A stretch of 64,000 bases of DNA, taken from NCBI RefSeq assembly GCF_000170855.1, contig NZ_ABCQ01000002.1:62001-126000 (forward strand). Direction: 5' to 3'. This DNA is from Moritella sp. PE36. GTDB lineage: Bacteria; Pseudomonadota; Gammaproteobacteria; Enterobacterales; Moritellaceae. Below, piece by piece: positions 29,850-38,725 of the stretch. The notes beneath the pieces are model-generated. The model had not been told where the DNA came from, made no database searches, and saw only the letters and a program-made list of their open reading frames with translations. Both the position numbers and the translations under genes were made by a program. How positions within the stretch are numbered: the stretch's first letter is position 1; each line of letters starts with the position of its first letter.

Positions 29850-30671
29850 TTAAATACTACGTTTTCTATAGGGTAATGATTTTTTGACAAAATTACGAGT
29901 TACAGCCACAATTTGATTCCACTTACCCATGACTTTTCTCTGGGTTTGAGTTTCCATTACTAATACTGCTTGCTCTGATGCCACCCATGTTTCGTTAAGT
30001 AACGATTTCGCTGCGACAATCGCATCTGGTGAACGGGTTTTGAGACTCTCGACAAAGGTCATCGCCGCCGCCATCGGATCATCACAAACATGAGTAACCA
30101 GACCATACTTCTCAGCTTCGATACCGCTAAACTTACGCCCCGTCATGGTTAGCTCTTTAGCAATATCAATACGGGTTAGTTCACGCATGGTGACCATGCC
30201 ACTCATATCAGGAATTAATCCCCATTTAATTTCCATCACCGAGAATTCACAATCAGCCGTGCTATAACGAAAATCTGCACCGAGCGCTATTTGTAAACCA
30301 CCACCAAAACACACACCATGAGTCACAGCAATGACTGGCACCGGAATTTGACGCCACAGATAACCCACCTTTTGTGCAAGATTAGCCAGCTCGCCTTCTT
30401 CACGTTTTAAGAGTTTACCGGGATTGAGGGGGTTTTTGATAATACTTTTGACATCAAGACCCGCGCAGAACACCTTACCATCACCGCGTATGATCACTGC
30501 TCGGATGGCTTTATTACTAGCGAGTTCTGTCGCAGTATTATCTAATGCATAAAACATATCCATGTCTAACGCATTATATTTAGGGCCTCGATTAAGGGTG
30601 ACTATCGCCACTTCATCGATAATTTCCACGGTAACACGTGGTTGTTGTGCGGCAACTTGACTATTTGGCAT
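29850..30671 (-). CDS. Crotonase-family enoyl-CoA hydratase/isomerase
   Basis: 273 residues. Oxyanion-hole motifs: DGKVFCAGLDVKSI (about 68-81) and GVCFGGGLQIALGADFRYS (about 112-130). Catalytic-region Glu in SVMEIKWGLIPDMSGM. The 'MEIKWGLIPDMSG' variant recalls crotonase-like proteins of uncertain substrate rather than classical FadB-type hydratases. Directly upstream of the patZ-like gene with a gap of only 17 bases, so likely co-transcribed. Acts on an acyl-CoA thioester in the cytoplasm; exact reaction unknown. Confidence 0.85.
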   Translation of the reverse strand: MPNSQVAAQQPRVTVEIIDEVAIVTLNRGPKYNALDMDMFYALDNTATELASNKAIRAVIIRGDGKVFCAGLDVKSIIKNPLNPGKLLKREEGELANLAQKVGYLWRQIPVPVIAVTHGVCFGGGLQIALGADFRYSTADCEFSVMEIKWGLIPDMSGMVTMRELTRIDIAKELTMTGRKFSGIEAEKYGLVTHVCDDPMAAAMTFVESLKTRSPDAIVAAKSLLNETWVASEQAVLVMETQTQRKVMGKWNQIVAVTRNFVKKSLPYRKRSI

Positions 30672-30842
30672 CTCTTACATTCCTTGTGTGATACCAATCG
30701 CAATAAATAAATGTTCATTTAATGCAATTGATATGCGATTCAATAATAAATCGTATAACAAGATAGTAGAGCAAAGAGTGACTTTAGTTTATGACATATC
30801 TCAAGTTTTTACATGCTTAGAGCAAATGCCCGAATTAGGTGT

Positions 30843-32006
30843 TTAAAACCACAGCATGGTTTGTGCTACTAGGCCAAATTTATTTGAACCGCCATAACTG
30901 GCGCCGAGATCAAGGTGGAAAACATTAAATGGTGACAAGCCAATACCAGCCGTGAATACCTGCCCTTTGTTACCTTGCAAATCGTTGGTATAACCAGCAC
31001 GCAGTTGCATTGCCGACTGCAAACCAAATTCTGCACCAATCTTCAGCATCTGGGTATCATCAAAATCATCATTGACCCCTGACAAGCTAACGACATCTTC
31101 ATAACGCTGGGTTTTATTTATATCTATATCCATAGCCAGCGTTGCATAATCACTACTCCAACTTAGCCCTGTGGTCACAACAGGGTGTAGATTATAACTC
31201 GCGCTTGACCCGTTCATCGGTTTTAAATCCACTTCTTGCGGGATCAAATTTTTCACTACAGCACCCGCGCTTAATCCATATAACAGGCCAACTTCCATAC
31301 CTAAGTCAAGGTTGAAGCCTTTCTTATCACTGCTCGCACCGTCTTTGTATTTATCCGGATCAAAATTGTCGATAGTTTGTGAGTAATTATAGGTTGAAAT
31401 AATATTGTATTTCGGTGATATACCAAAGTGCATGCCACCATAACGAGTATCGAACTTACGCGCGAAGGTCATGCCAAATTCAACCACCGAAATAGCATAG
31501 ACACTCATTTTAGAATCAACATCGGTATCAGCCAGATCATTATCTAAGACGTCGGCAAACAAAAAGGCATCGGCATAACCTTTAATAAACACATTGGTGG
31601 AGTAATAACGCGTTGGCACAGAAGCAACCAGACCAAAACCCGCTTCTGAATAGGCTTTATCGCCCGCAAGTTGGGTTAATGCGGCATCAACGATCAAAGC
31701 ATCAGCAGGTAAGTTCGCATTAGCAATAACATCATAAAGATTTGAGGCATCATTGAATAATTCATCAGGATCATCGAATTGAATACCCAGTACCGGGGCT
31801 AATAAACCAAAGTCATCACGTACGTCATGCTTGGCGGCCATCGCAGGATTGTGGAAAGAAGCAGTAACATAATCTGCAGTAGTAACACCTACTCCACCCA
31901 TTGCATATGAGCGCGCGTCGAACTCGGTTGCAGAAAGTTGGCAACTTGTAACGGCAATGCCCAATGATAAAGACAACAATAATGATTGGCTGAGTTGAGT
32001 TTTCAT
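30843..32006 (-). CDS. TraF-like / FadL-fold outer-membrane protein
   Basis: Beta-barrel outer-membrane protein resembling the 'conjugal transfer protein TraF' family (TraF_2). Signal peptide in MKTQLSQSLLLSLSLGIAVTSCQ. The mature start EFDARSYAMGGVGVTTADYVTASFHNPA is the typical FadL/OmpP1-like N-terminal element. It ends in an aromatic (MLWF), expected for barrels. No conjugation gene is nearby, so the name should not be read as function. Start chosen at the ATG at 32006, before which 17 codons are open but make no signal peptide. Confidence 0.75.
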   Translation of the reverse strand: MKTQLSQSLLLSLSLGIAVTSCQLSATEFDARSYAMGGVGVTTADYVTASFHNPAMAAKHDVRDDFGLLAPVLGIQFDDPDELFNDASNLYDVIANANLPADALIVDAALTQLAGDKAYSEAGFGLVASVPTRYYSTNVFIKGYADAFLFADVLDNDLADTDVDSKMSVYAISVVEFGMTFARKFDTRYGGMHFGISPKYNIISTYNYSQTIDNFDPDKYKDGASSDKKGFNLDLGMEVGLLYGLSAGAVVKNLIPQEVDLKPMNGSSASYNLHPVVTTGLSWSSDYATLAMDIDINKTQRYEDVVSLSGVNDDFDDTQMLKIGAEFGLQSAMQLRAGYTNDLQGNKGQVFTAGIGLSPFNVFHLDLGASYGGSNKFGLVAQTMLWF

Positions 32007-32283
32007 CAGATCATGAATCCTTATGATATTTGAATAGCGACATGTTCCATCGCACAAATTATAAGGTTTATATCGTCATTTCAGCTAACAACTTTAGTTA
32101 ATTTCGTGTACTCACACAAAAAAACAGCACGATACCTTGCTTAAGGGTTAGTCACGAGTGGCTTTTACAGACTTTTATGCTCAGTAATGCAGCAGTCAAA
32201 CTGCAAATATGAGTTTTTGATTGACCTTTACGAGGTGATTACCTACAGTACGCATCGTTATATTTTATATAACATTCTGATTA

Positions 32284-32371
32284 GGTGACGTGTCCGAGTG
32301 GCTGAAGGAGCACGCCTGGAAAGCGTGTAAAGGGTAACCTTTCGAGAGTTCGAATCTCTCCGTCACCGCCA
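32284..32371 (+). tRNA. tRNA-Ser (anticodon GGA)
   Basis: Acceptor GGTGACG pairs with CGTCACC followed by discriminator G and an encoded CCA. The anticodon stem CACGC/GCGTG encloses CTGGAAA, giving anticodon GGA (UCC codons). A long variable arm (AAAGGGTAACCTTT) marks a class II tRNA. T-arm GAGAGTTCGAATCTCTC is perfect. 88 bases including CCA. Confidence 0.97.
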
Positions 32372-32527
32372 TCAAACTACATTGAGATGCTTAGCGCATC
32401 TTTTTTTGTACCTGAAATTCAGTAAAACTAATAATACCACCATTGTTCTTTGTATCTTTTCTTAGATGAATTAATATTAACGTAGCAGATATCTTTCATT
32501 TTTAAATTGTCGTACGTAGGTAAAAAA

Positions 32528-33070
32528 TTGAGTAAAAATAACGAATCAAATTTAGTTGCCGGTCGAGAATGTGGAGAATGCACAGCATGCTGCGTTGTAC
32601 TTCAGATTGATGATGAAAACTTTAAAAAGCCTGCCGATCAAGTCTGTAAAAATTTAATGGAAAAAGGCGGCTGTAAGATCTATACCAAAAGACCGTCTGT
32701 ATGCCAAGACTGGCATTGTGCATGGCGATTCATGCCGCAGTTAGATGAGAGCTGGAGACCGGATCTATCAGGGATCATGGTTCGCTCAGATGAGAATGGT
32801 ATTATTTTCCAACCGATTCACGACCCTAAAACCGTATTTATTACAGCACAAGCAATCGAGTTAATTGGTGGTGGTGTTGCCCAAGGCATTCCTATGTCTA
32901 TGTCTATTCCAATTAAGCAAGGTTATCGTAGTTATAGCACCTCTCTTAATAAACCTTTAGCGGCTGCTGTAGAGGCTAGAAGTCTGCCGATGATCCAAGA
33001 TAAAATGCTGGAACTGATTGAATTTTCACTCGCACAAAATACCGCTATAATTCCAATCATCGAGGGTTGA
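32528..33070 (+). CDS. YkgJ-like CxxCxxCC zinc/iron-cluster protein
   Basis: Small cytoplasmic protein with the ECGECTACCVVL motif (about residues 14-25) and a later GGCKIYTKRPSVCQDWHCAW. This CxxCxxCC...C...C pattern defines the YkgJ family, thought to bind Zn or an Fe-S cluster. About 180 residues. No ATG is available at the N-terminus. A TTG at 32528 has AGG seven bases upstream; a TTG at 32507 is the alternative. Lies just right of tRNA-Ser and just left of the biosynthetic locus. Function unknown. Confidence 0.8.
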   Translation: MSKNNESNLVAGRECGECTACCVVLQIDDENFKKPADQVCKNLMEKGGCKIYTKRPSVCQDWHCAWRFMPQLDESWRPDLSGIMVRSDENGIIFQPIHDPKTVFITAQAIELIGGGVAQGIPMSMSIPIKQGYRSYSTSLNKPLAAAVEARSLPMIQDKMLELIEFSLAQNTAIIPIIEG

Positions 33071-33304
33071 AGTGGCGTAGTCACATAACCGATTTGATGC
33101 GAGTCAGCTTATAACATGCTGAACAGGGATTAACCCTACATGATTTATCAGCAAGGTAAACGCAAACTTTAAATCCGTTTTTAGCGAGACCAATGCCAAT
33201 CACTTTAATGTTATAATGAATGCCTCATCAGTCTTAATACCAGCAATTAAGTTTGGTATAAACTGCCCATATTTGGTGCTGAGGCATCCATTACATCACA
33301 CAAA

Positions 33305-34654
33305 TTAAGCTTGTTTAAGCTCCGTATAATGACTATCAATAAACTGCCAATTTTCCATTTCAAATTCAATTTTTGATCCCTGTACTACAGTCACATTACC
33401 ACAATTGAGTCGAATAGCGCCTTGTCTTGTTGATAGAGGCTGGTATTCAATATACCCAAGCTTTTCTGCCGCACCGATAATATGCTTTTTGGCTCGACAT
33501 AATTTAACATTAAACTGTGCTTCATTATCTCCGATCATCTGATGCAAAGCTTCTCGTTCCACCCAGCCAACCAATAAAGGATCGACATGACCATCACGAG
33601 TTAACATCGTTTGATATTGCTGGTAATATTCCCTAGCAAGTAATAAGAGTACATAATGATGAACGCGTTCACCAAGTTCCTCAATCACACCATTAACCAT
33701 CAATTGCATTTTAACATGCCAGTCGTTGGCGCTTACATCAAAACGAATGGCGATATTGTTGCTTAATTCAACCTCCGGCACGCTATTATTTTTTAGCATA
33801 TTCGCTACAGCCCCCCTATTTACATCATCATTTACCGTATCAGCTCCAATGTGGGTTAAAGATGAATCATCAACGGTAAGCCCATGAAGATACATAATAT
33901 ACCTCTGCAAAGCCTGCTTATTCAAGGGTTCGTTGTGGTTGCTAAACGCTTGCATTAACAAGGTGACAGGCAATGCTTGATAGGCAAGTTCTAAATAACT
34001 GGCGGTAACATGTATATAATTAATACCCGAAGTTATCGCCATAATTGCGTTTTCCTTAGTGTGGAATCCAACGCCAGAAAAAGCACATTCAAATTCTAAT
34101 GATTTTGAATAATTAGTGGCATTTAACGCCGCTAAAAAACGTTTAATTCCCGAAGGAGAAAATAACGACAAATCATCATTAAAACAAATACGCTGTACAC
34201 CGGACAATTCGCACATTCTGACAATTTTAATCAGCTGACTTTGGGATATTTGAAAGGCATTTTTAAGTAATAATCGGATACTTACTTCACCAGTGTCAAT
34301 AAAATACTCCAATAATTCTGCGCAACGATTTATAGCTGCTGAACTCGATATCTCGTCCAAATTAAGCTCCACATAAATCTGATGATGTACTACAGATTCT
34401 TCCGAGGTGAAGTAATATCTAAGCTGTTCATAGGAAACTTTACCCCAAACGTGTTGGTGATGATATAAACCGCTTAACAGGCTTATATCGAGTAATTGCC
34501 CATCAAACTCAGCTTGTTGACTCAAGTTAACTAGGTTTTCTCCTCTTTGTTCGCCAAAAGCATTTAACAGTGGCCCATTATATTGATGGCTACTTGCATC
34601 AATAAAACCATGAAAGCTTTCTGGGTAAATATATTTATTCCAATCATTTTTCAT
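33305..34654 (-). CDS. Degenerate HMGL/homocitrate-synthase-like protein with C-terminal winged-helix-like region
   Basis: 449 residues, no signal peptide. Residues about 100-235 follow the order of HMGL-like TIM barrels: VSIRLLLKNAF, LSGVQRICFNDD (usual 'riniaDT'), FSPSGIKRFLAALN, LEFECAFSGVGFHTKENAIMAI (usual 'H.HND.GlA.aN.laAi'), and GINYIHVTAS. But the metal-binding HxH is not there and the N-terminal DxTLR motif is missing, so aldol-type catalysis is doubtful. Residues about 300-430 (RFDVSANDWHV, ELGERVHHYVLLLLAREYY, GWVEREALHQMIG, LCRAKKHIIGAAEKLG) resemble winged-helix regions of regulators. Last gene of the leftward set, one base after the exporter gene. Might be a regulator or scaffold; function unknown. 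Confidence 0.45.
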   Translation of the reverse strand: MKNDWNKYIYPESFHGFIDASSHQYNGPLLNAFGEQRGENLVNLSQQAEFDGQLLDISLLSGLYHHQHVWGKVSYEQLRYYFTSEESVVHHQIYVELNLDEISSSAAINRCAELLEYFIDTGEVSIRLLLKNAFQISQSQLIKIVRMCELSGVQRICFNDDLSLFSPSGIKRFLAALNATNYSKSLEFECAFSGVGFHTKENAIMAITSGINYIHVTASYLELAYQALPVTLLMQAFSNHNEPLNKQALQRYIMYLHGLTVDDSSLTHIGADTVNDDVNRGAVANMLKNNSVPEVELSNNIAIRFDVSANDWHVKMQLMVNGVIEELGERVHHYVLLLLAREYYQQYQTMLTRDGHVDPLLVGWVEREALHQMIGDNEAQFNVKLCRAKKHIIGAAEKLGYIEYQPLSTRQGAIRLNCGNVTVVQGSKIEFEMENWQFIDSHYTELKQA

Positions 34655-34655
34655 T

Positions 34656-35558
34656 TTAGTTCTTCCTTGCTGTTGTGGTATTTACAGTATCGTAGACAGA
34701 ACAAATACCGTATACCGCGATGCCTGACCAAAGAATGAAAAATCCTCTCAGAACACCTGTAGATATATCTTCACCAAAAATCCCTATCGCCACAAATAGC
34801 ATTAACGTGGGGTTTAGATACTGCAGCAACCCTATGGTAGTTGCCGATAAAAAAACAACACTGCCAATGTAAAGCAATATTGGTAACGTTGTTATCGCAC
34901 CAAGTGAGAGCAATAACCCCCACTGACTCGCGCTAAAATTAAAACTCAATTGAGTGAAATTCAAGACGATAAAAATCAGTGCAGGCACTGCAGCAAAACC
35001 CGTTTCAACCGTGAGTGTTGCTAATGGTGCGATGGCCTTCGTTTTCTTTAGTACCGAGTAATAGGCAAAAGTTACGGCGATGGTAATGCTAATCCAAGGC
35101 AGTGAGTCGGTATAACGCTCATTAACAACAATTACCGCACCAAGAAAACATAAACTCATTGCAATCATTTCAGCCCGGGTAACACCTTCTTTTTGACGCC
35201 ATTTAAGTAAAGCTACACTTAATAGCGGCGCCAGGAAATAACCAAAGCTGGCTGAACTAAGTTGATTTAAACTGATACTAAAAATGACTAAATACCAGTT
35301 ACTCGATATCAGCACACTGCTGATAAATAATACCTGCCACTCATTCTTATTTAGCTGACGAATAATCTGCCAGGTCGAGGGGATTAGTATTAATAATAAA
35401 CCACAAAACATCATCGAAAAAATGATACGAAAAGCCAGTACCTGTAAATTATCAATGGTGGACAAGGCGTTGAAAATTAATGTCGCCAGCGACCAGAGAA
35501 AAAAGGCACAGATATTAGCTAGCAGCGCTAGGGTAATGTTTGATCTCGAATAGGTCAT
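34656..35558 (-). CDS. EamA/RarD-type DMT-family exporter
   Basis: 300 residues with about ten transmembrane segments, two EamA repeats. N-terminal ANICAFFLWSLATLIFNAL and SSNWYLVIFSISLNQLSSASFGYFLAPL match RarD-like DMT proteins; IGLLQYLNPTLMLFVAIGIFGED is the C-terminal repeat counterpart. AGGAAG precedes the ATG. Lies inside the leftward set, so a likely exporter of the locus product or a precursor. A second DMT exporter serves the other arm of the locus (50789-51718). Confidence 0.85.
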   Translation of the reverse strand: MTYSRSNITLALLANICAFFLWSLATLIFNALSTIDNLQVLAFRIIFSMMFCGLLLILIPSTWQIIRQLNKNEWQVLFISSVLISSNWYLVIFSISLNQLSSASFGYFLAPLLSVALLKWRQKEGVTRAEMIAMSLCFLGAVIVVNERYTDSLPWISITIAVTFAYYSVLKKTKAIAPLATLTVETGFAAVPALIFIVLNFTQLSFNFSASQWGLLLSLGAITTLPILLYIGSVVFLSATTIGLLQYLNPTLMLFVAIGIFGEDISTGVLRGFFILWSGIAVYGICSVYDTVNTTTARKN

Positions 35559-35580
35559 AATTAGCTTCCTGTTTAATTAT

Positions 35581-37395
35581 TTATTCGTTTACTAATATTA
35601 CTTTTCCAATAGCAGCCCCAGAAGCTGCAAATTGATGCGCAAATTCAGCGTGCTCAAATGAAAACTGTTTATCATCCAGTAACGGTTTTAGCTCGTCACG
35701 TTCAATAAGCGTTTTTATTTTTTTCAATATATAGCGATAAGACTCGGTATCACGCCCCGATAGCATTGGCCATAAGACATTGATAAAATGTAAGTTTAAC
35801 TTTCTGCCTGCAGCTATAGTAAGATCAACATTACCATCGGCTAAAGTCATTACCACATGGCCGCCAACTTTACAGGCGGATAGTGATTTGTCGATATTAC
35901 TATTGCCAACAGTATCGAAAACCAAATCAAAACCACAACCTCCGGTTAAGCGATTAACATAATCTTCAACCTCTTCCATTTTATAATTCACAGTATCATC
36001 GACGCCTAGCTCTCGGGCTAATTTTTCTTTTTCTTCCGAGCCAACGGTGGCATAAACAGACGCTCCCAGTTGCTTCGCCAGCTGAATAGCTATATGACCA
36101 ACACCACCAGTACCACCATGTATCAATACTTTCATCTCACCGTTGATGCCAGCGGCCTCCAGCCCTTCCCAAGCTGCAATGGCAACTAAAGGTAATGCCG
36201 CGGCCTGTTGAAAATCCAAGTTTTCAGGCATTTTACTAATGCTCCAGTTATCGGCCAGCATCACATCGGTTAATGCGCCTTGACGCCTAGCAACGCCACC
36301 GGCGCACCCATACACTCGATCACCGGGTTCAAATTCACAGACCTCGTCACCAACTGCCAAAACAATACCAGCGACATCAGAATGCAGTACTGTAGGATAT
36401 TCTGGTTCTAAGTGCGGTAACTCGCCCCGGCTTATCTTGTAGTCAAAAGGGTTTACACTGCTCGCTTTAACCCTGATTGCTACTTGGTTTGTTCCAGGCT
36501 TGGGCAATGGCATATAGCGTTCAATAAATATTCCCGTTTTAACTTTTTTATCTAATATAAAACTACGAATTATCTGCTCTGGAAAACATTGTTTTATAAA
36601 ACGTTCTAAATGTAGATTAAAAATAACTGGAGACTCAATATGAGGGCAGTGATGACAGTCGGCAATAAACAAGCTATTTTCGGCAAAAATATCTTGCAGT
36701 TCGGGTTGATTAAAGTACTCATTATTAATGAATCCATCCAGTTCGCCGACGATACTCATTTTTGCGATATCAGTGCGTTGCAATATTTGAATTTCATCTT
36801 GTAATTCATCTAAGGTGAAACCGGTTAAAATGCCAGGGCGTACATCCTGATGAGTATTGTTAATCGATTTAACCACTTTGATCCAATCAGCTAAAGGTAA
36901 TACGTCTTCATTGGCAAACTGCTGAGCCATCTCAATTATCTGCTCATCATTTAGCTCATTGGAAAAAATCAAGCCACTAGTGGGTTCAGGTAAAAATGCG
37001 TCAGTGGCTGTTTTACTGTTAAATGGCGGAGCGCCTACCAATAAGATCCCAGCAACACAGTTAAGCTTAGGTAAGGCATCAACAATAGCGTGGCCACCGA
37101 GGCTATGCCCGATGACGATAATGTTTTCCAGTTGCAGTTCATCGATAAACTCAATAATTTGCATTACGCAACCGGAAAAACCATATGAACTATTATTTTT
37201 AGCCGCAGAAGATTCACCATGCCCTAAGAAATCTAGAGCGATACAGCGGTAGCTTTTACCTAAATGACTTAGCTGATGGTGAAACACTTCAGCACAGGAA
37301 GAATTACCATGTAAAAATAATAATGTCGGTCCGACCCCCGTCGTTTCCAGATAACTAACAGTGCCTGAAGGCAGTGATTTATATAGCCTTTTCAT
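35581..37395 (-). CDS. Fusion of alpha/beta-hydrolase and MDR-type NAD(P)H oxidoreductase
   Basis: 604 residues. N-terminal alpha/beta-hydrolase (about 1-270): LLFLHGNSSCAEVF, DFLGHGES, nucleophile elbow IGHSLGGH, and the terminal His in DCHHCPHIESP. C-terminal zinc-independent medium-chain dehydrogenase/quinone oxidoreductase (about 290-600): ASSVNPFDYKI, HSDVAGIVLAVG, and NADPH loop IHGGTGGVGHIAIQLAKQLGA. The ATG at 37395 is preceded by GGAG; it overlaps the end of the condensation-type gene by 17 bases. A one-chain hydrolase-reductase suggests two linked steps, such as ester/thioester release and enone reduction. Substrate unknown. Confidence 0.85.
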   Translation of the reverse strand: MKRLYKSLPSGTVSYLETTGVGPTLLFLHGNSSCAEVFHHQLSHLGKSYRCIALDFLGHGESSAAKNNSSYGFSGCVMQIIEFIDELQLENIIVIGHSLGGHAIVDALPKLNCVAGILLVGAPPFNSKTATDAFLPEPTSGLIFSNELNDEQIIEMAQQFANEDVLPLADWIKVVKSINNTHQDVRPGILTGFTLDELQDEIQILQRTDIAKMSIVGELDGFINNEYFNQPELQDIFAENSLFIADCHHCPHIESPVIFNLHLERFIKQCFPEQIIRSFILDKKVKTGIFIERYMPLPKPGTNQVAIRVKASSVNPFDYKISRGELPHLEPEYPTVLHSDVAGIVLAVGDEVCEFEPGDRVYGCAGGVARRQGALTDVMLADNWSISKMPENLDFQQAAALPLVAIAAWEGLEAAGINGEMKVLIHGGTGGVGHIAIQLAKQLGASVYATVGSEEKEKLARELGVDDTVNYKMEEVEDYVNRLTGGCGFDLVFDTVGNSNIDKSLSACKVGGHVVMTLADGNVDLTIAAGRKLNLHFINVLWPMLSGRDTESYRYILKKIKTLIERDELKPLLDDKQFSFEHAEFAHQFAASGAAIGKVILVNE

Positions 37396-38725
37396 ATTTA
37401 ACTCCATGTTTTTTTGACAGGATCCGTTTGATATTTTGTTCAAACAATACTTGAATTTTTTCAGCTGTCTGAGTATTCAGCAAAGGTATACTATAGGTAA
37501 ATGCACAGCTCATTTGATGATCTAAGCTAGCAATATGCAATGCGATTGCAAAATTACCACCATTACGGTTAGCAAGGTTACGATAACCAACAATGCTAAA
37601 ATTTTCATAGTCTTGCATTAAATTAAGCTGACCATGGTTAGTCATAGCAACATCATGTGAAAACGCTTTGATGCGCTGCAAACTTTTTGCTCTCTGACGT
37701 AATAGCGCTAAGCTAATATCATCTTGCACCGATGTAAGTTGTTGGGCACTGCTGCTTAGTTTCTGCTGGTAGCTGTCAATAAATAAATTTAATGATGTTG
37801 ATACTGATACTGTATGAGGTAGTACTTTGATATAACAACCAATCACATCGTCATTAATGCCCGCTTGTACACGGTTACGTAAAGATACCGCCGTCAGACA
37901 ACTTATTGAATTGCGTTGTTGCAGTTCGGCGATCGCTCGACAAAAAGCGTAGGTCAACAAAGTATTCAGTGTTGAATTTAATTCTTTGCTGACGACCTTT
38001 AATTGCAGCATTGTTTGGTGATCAAAACAAGTTTCAAGATAAGCACTGCTACGTCTTGATATTTCAACACTTTCTTCTACCTTCCACTGAGGTACTATTA
38101 ATTCAACTGGAAGATCATCAGGGGTTTCTTTACTCGCAATCGACGTTTCGTTAGTGACAGTCTTGAGTAATTTTTTTTCCGTTACGCCCTTTTCTTGCAG
38201 GGACAAAAATTGTTCTAGAGCCGGTGCGACAGTTTGTTTATTCCTCGCTAAGCTGTTAACCCCCGTTTGATAATAACCTAATAATGATTCAACCAAGGTG
38301 GCAATAGATAAACCATCAACAATTGAATGATGGAAAGTCAGGGCAATATGGCTACATTGTTTTTTAGCATCTTCTAGCAAGACCACTGCAACTAATGCTT
38401 TATTCGCTAATAACAAACTATTTAGACAAACAGTTGTTGCATGCGATAAATCATAATTATCACTTAATGTAATCTTGCTAAATATTGACTCAGCTTCATG
38501 ATGAGTCTTATGCAGTTCAAAGGAGGATTTTGTTGTCACCAACCGACTTGATAATATCTCAAAGGTTTGCAGCCACAAATCAACTGCAATTTTTAATCTA
38601 GCTTGATCTAACATTACATCAAGATCAACCACCGATGTGGTCTGGGTATTTCCAGCCAACTCATGCATTACAGCCATTCGGCTTTCAATCGATCCCAACG
38701 GGCGAATAAGGCTAGTATGATTCAT
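37379..38725 (-). CDS. Stand-alone condensation-type acyltransferase (HHxxxDG)
   Basis: 448 residues of the chloramphenicol-acetyltransferase/NRPS-condensation superfamily, closest in shape to free-standing PapA/alcohol-acyltransferase-like enzymes. The active site IALTFHHSIVDGLSIATLV (His-His-x3-Asp-Gly) lies near residue 135. A later AVSLRNRVQAGINDDVIGCYIKVLPHTV region matches the typical second-lobe channel. No carrier domain or NRPS module is present. Probably joins an acyl group to an amine or alcohol. Overlaps the FAD monooxygenase gene by four bases (ATGA), so translationally coupled. Confidence 0.8.
   Translation of the reverse strand: MNHTSLIRPLGSIESRMAVMHELAGNTQTTSVVDLDVMLDQARLKIAVDLWLQTFEILSSRLVTTKSSFELHKTHHEAESIFSKITLSDNYDLSHATTVCLNSLLLANKALVAVVLLEDAKKQCSHIALTFHHSIVDGLSIATLVESLLGYYQTGVNSLARNKQTVAPALEQFLSLQEKGVTEKKLLKTVTNETSIASKETPDDLPVELIVPQWKVEESVEISRRSSAYLETCFDHQTMLQLKVVSKELNSTLNTLLTYAFCRAIAELQQRNSISCLTAVSLRNRVQAGINDDVIGCYIKVLPHTVSVSTSLNLFIDSYQQKLSSSAQQLTSVQDDISLALLRQRAKSLQRIKAFSHDVAMTNHGQLNLMQDYENFSIVGYRNLANRNGGNFAIALHIASLDHQMSCAFTYSIPLLNTQTAEKIQVLFEQNIKRILSKKHGVKYEKAI

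Noticed and set aside
30843-32006. TraF-like protein as evidence of a conjugative element
   Set aside because: No other transfer gene nearby; the family is a FadL-like outer-membrane protein found on chromosomes.
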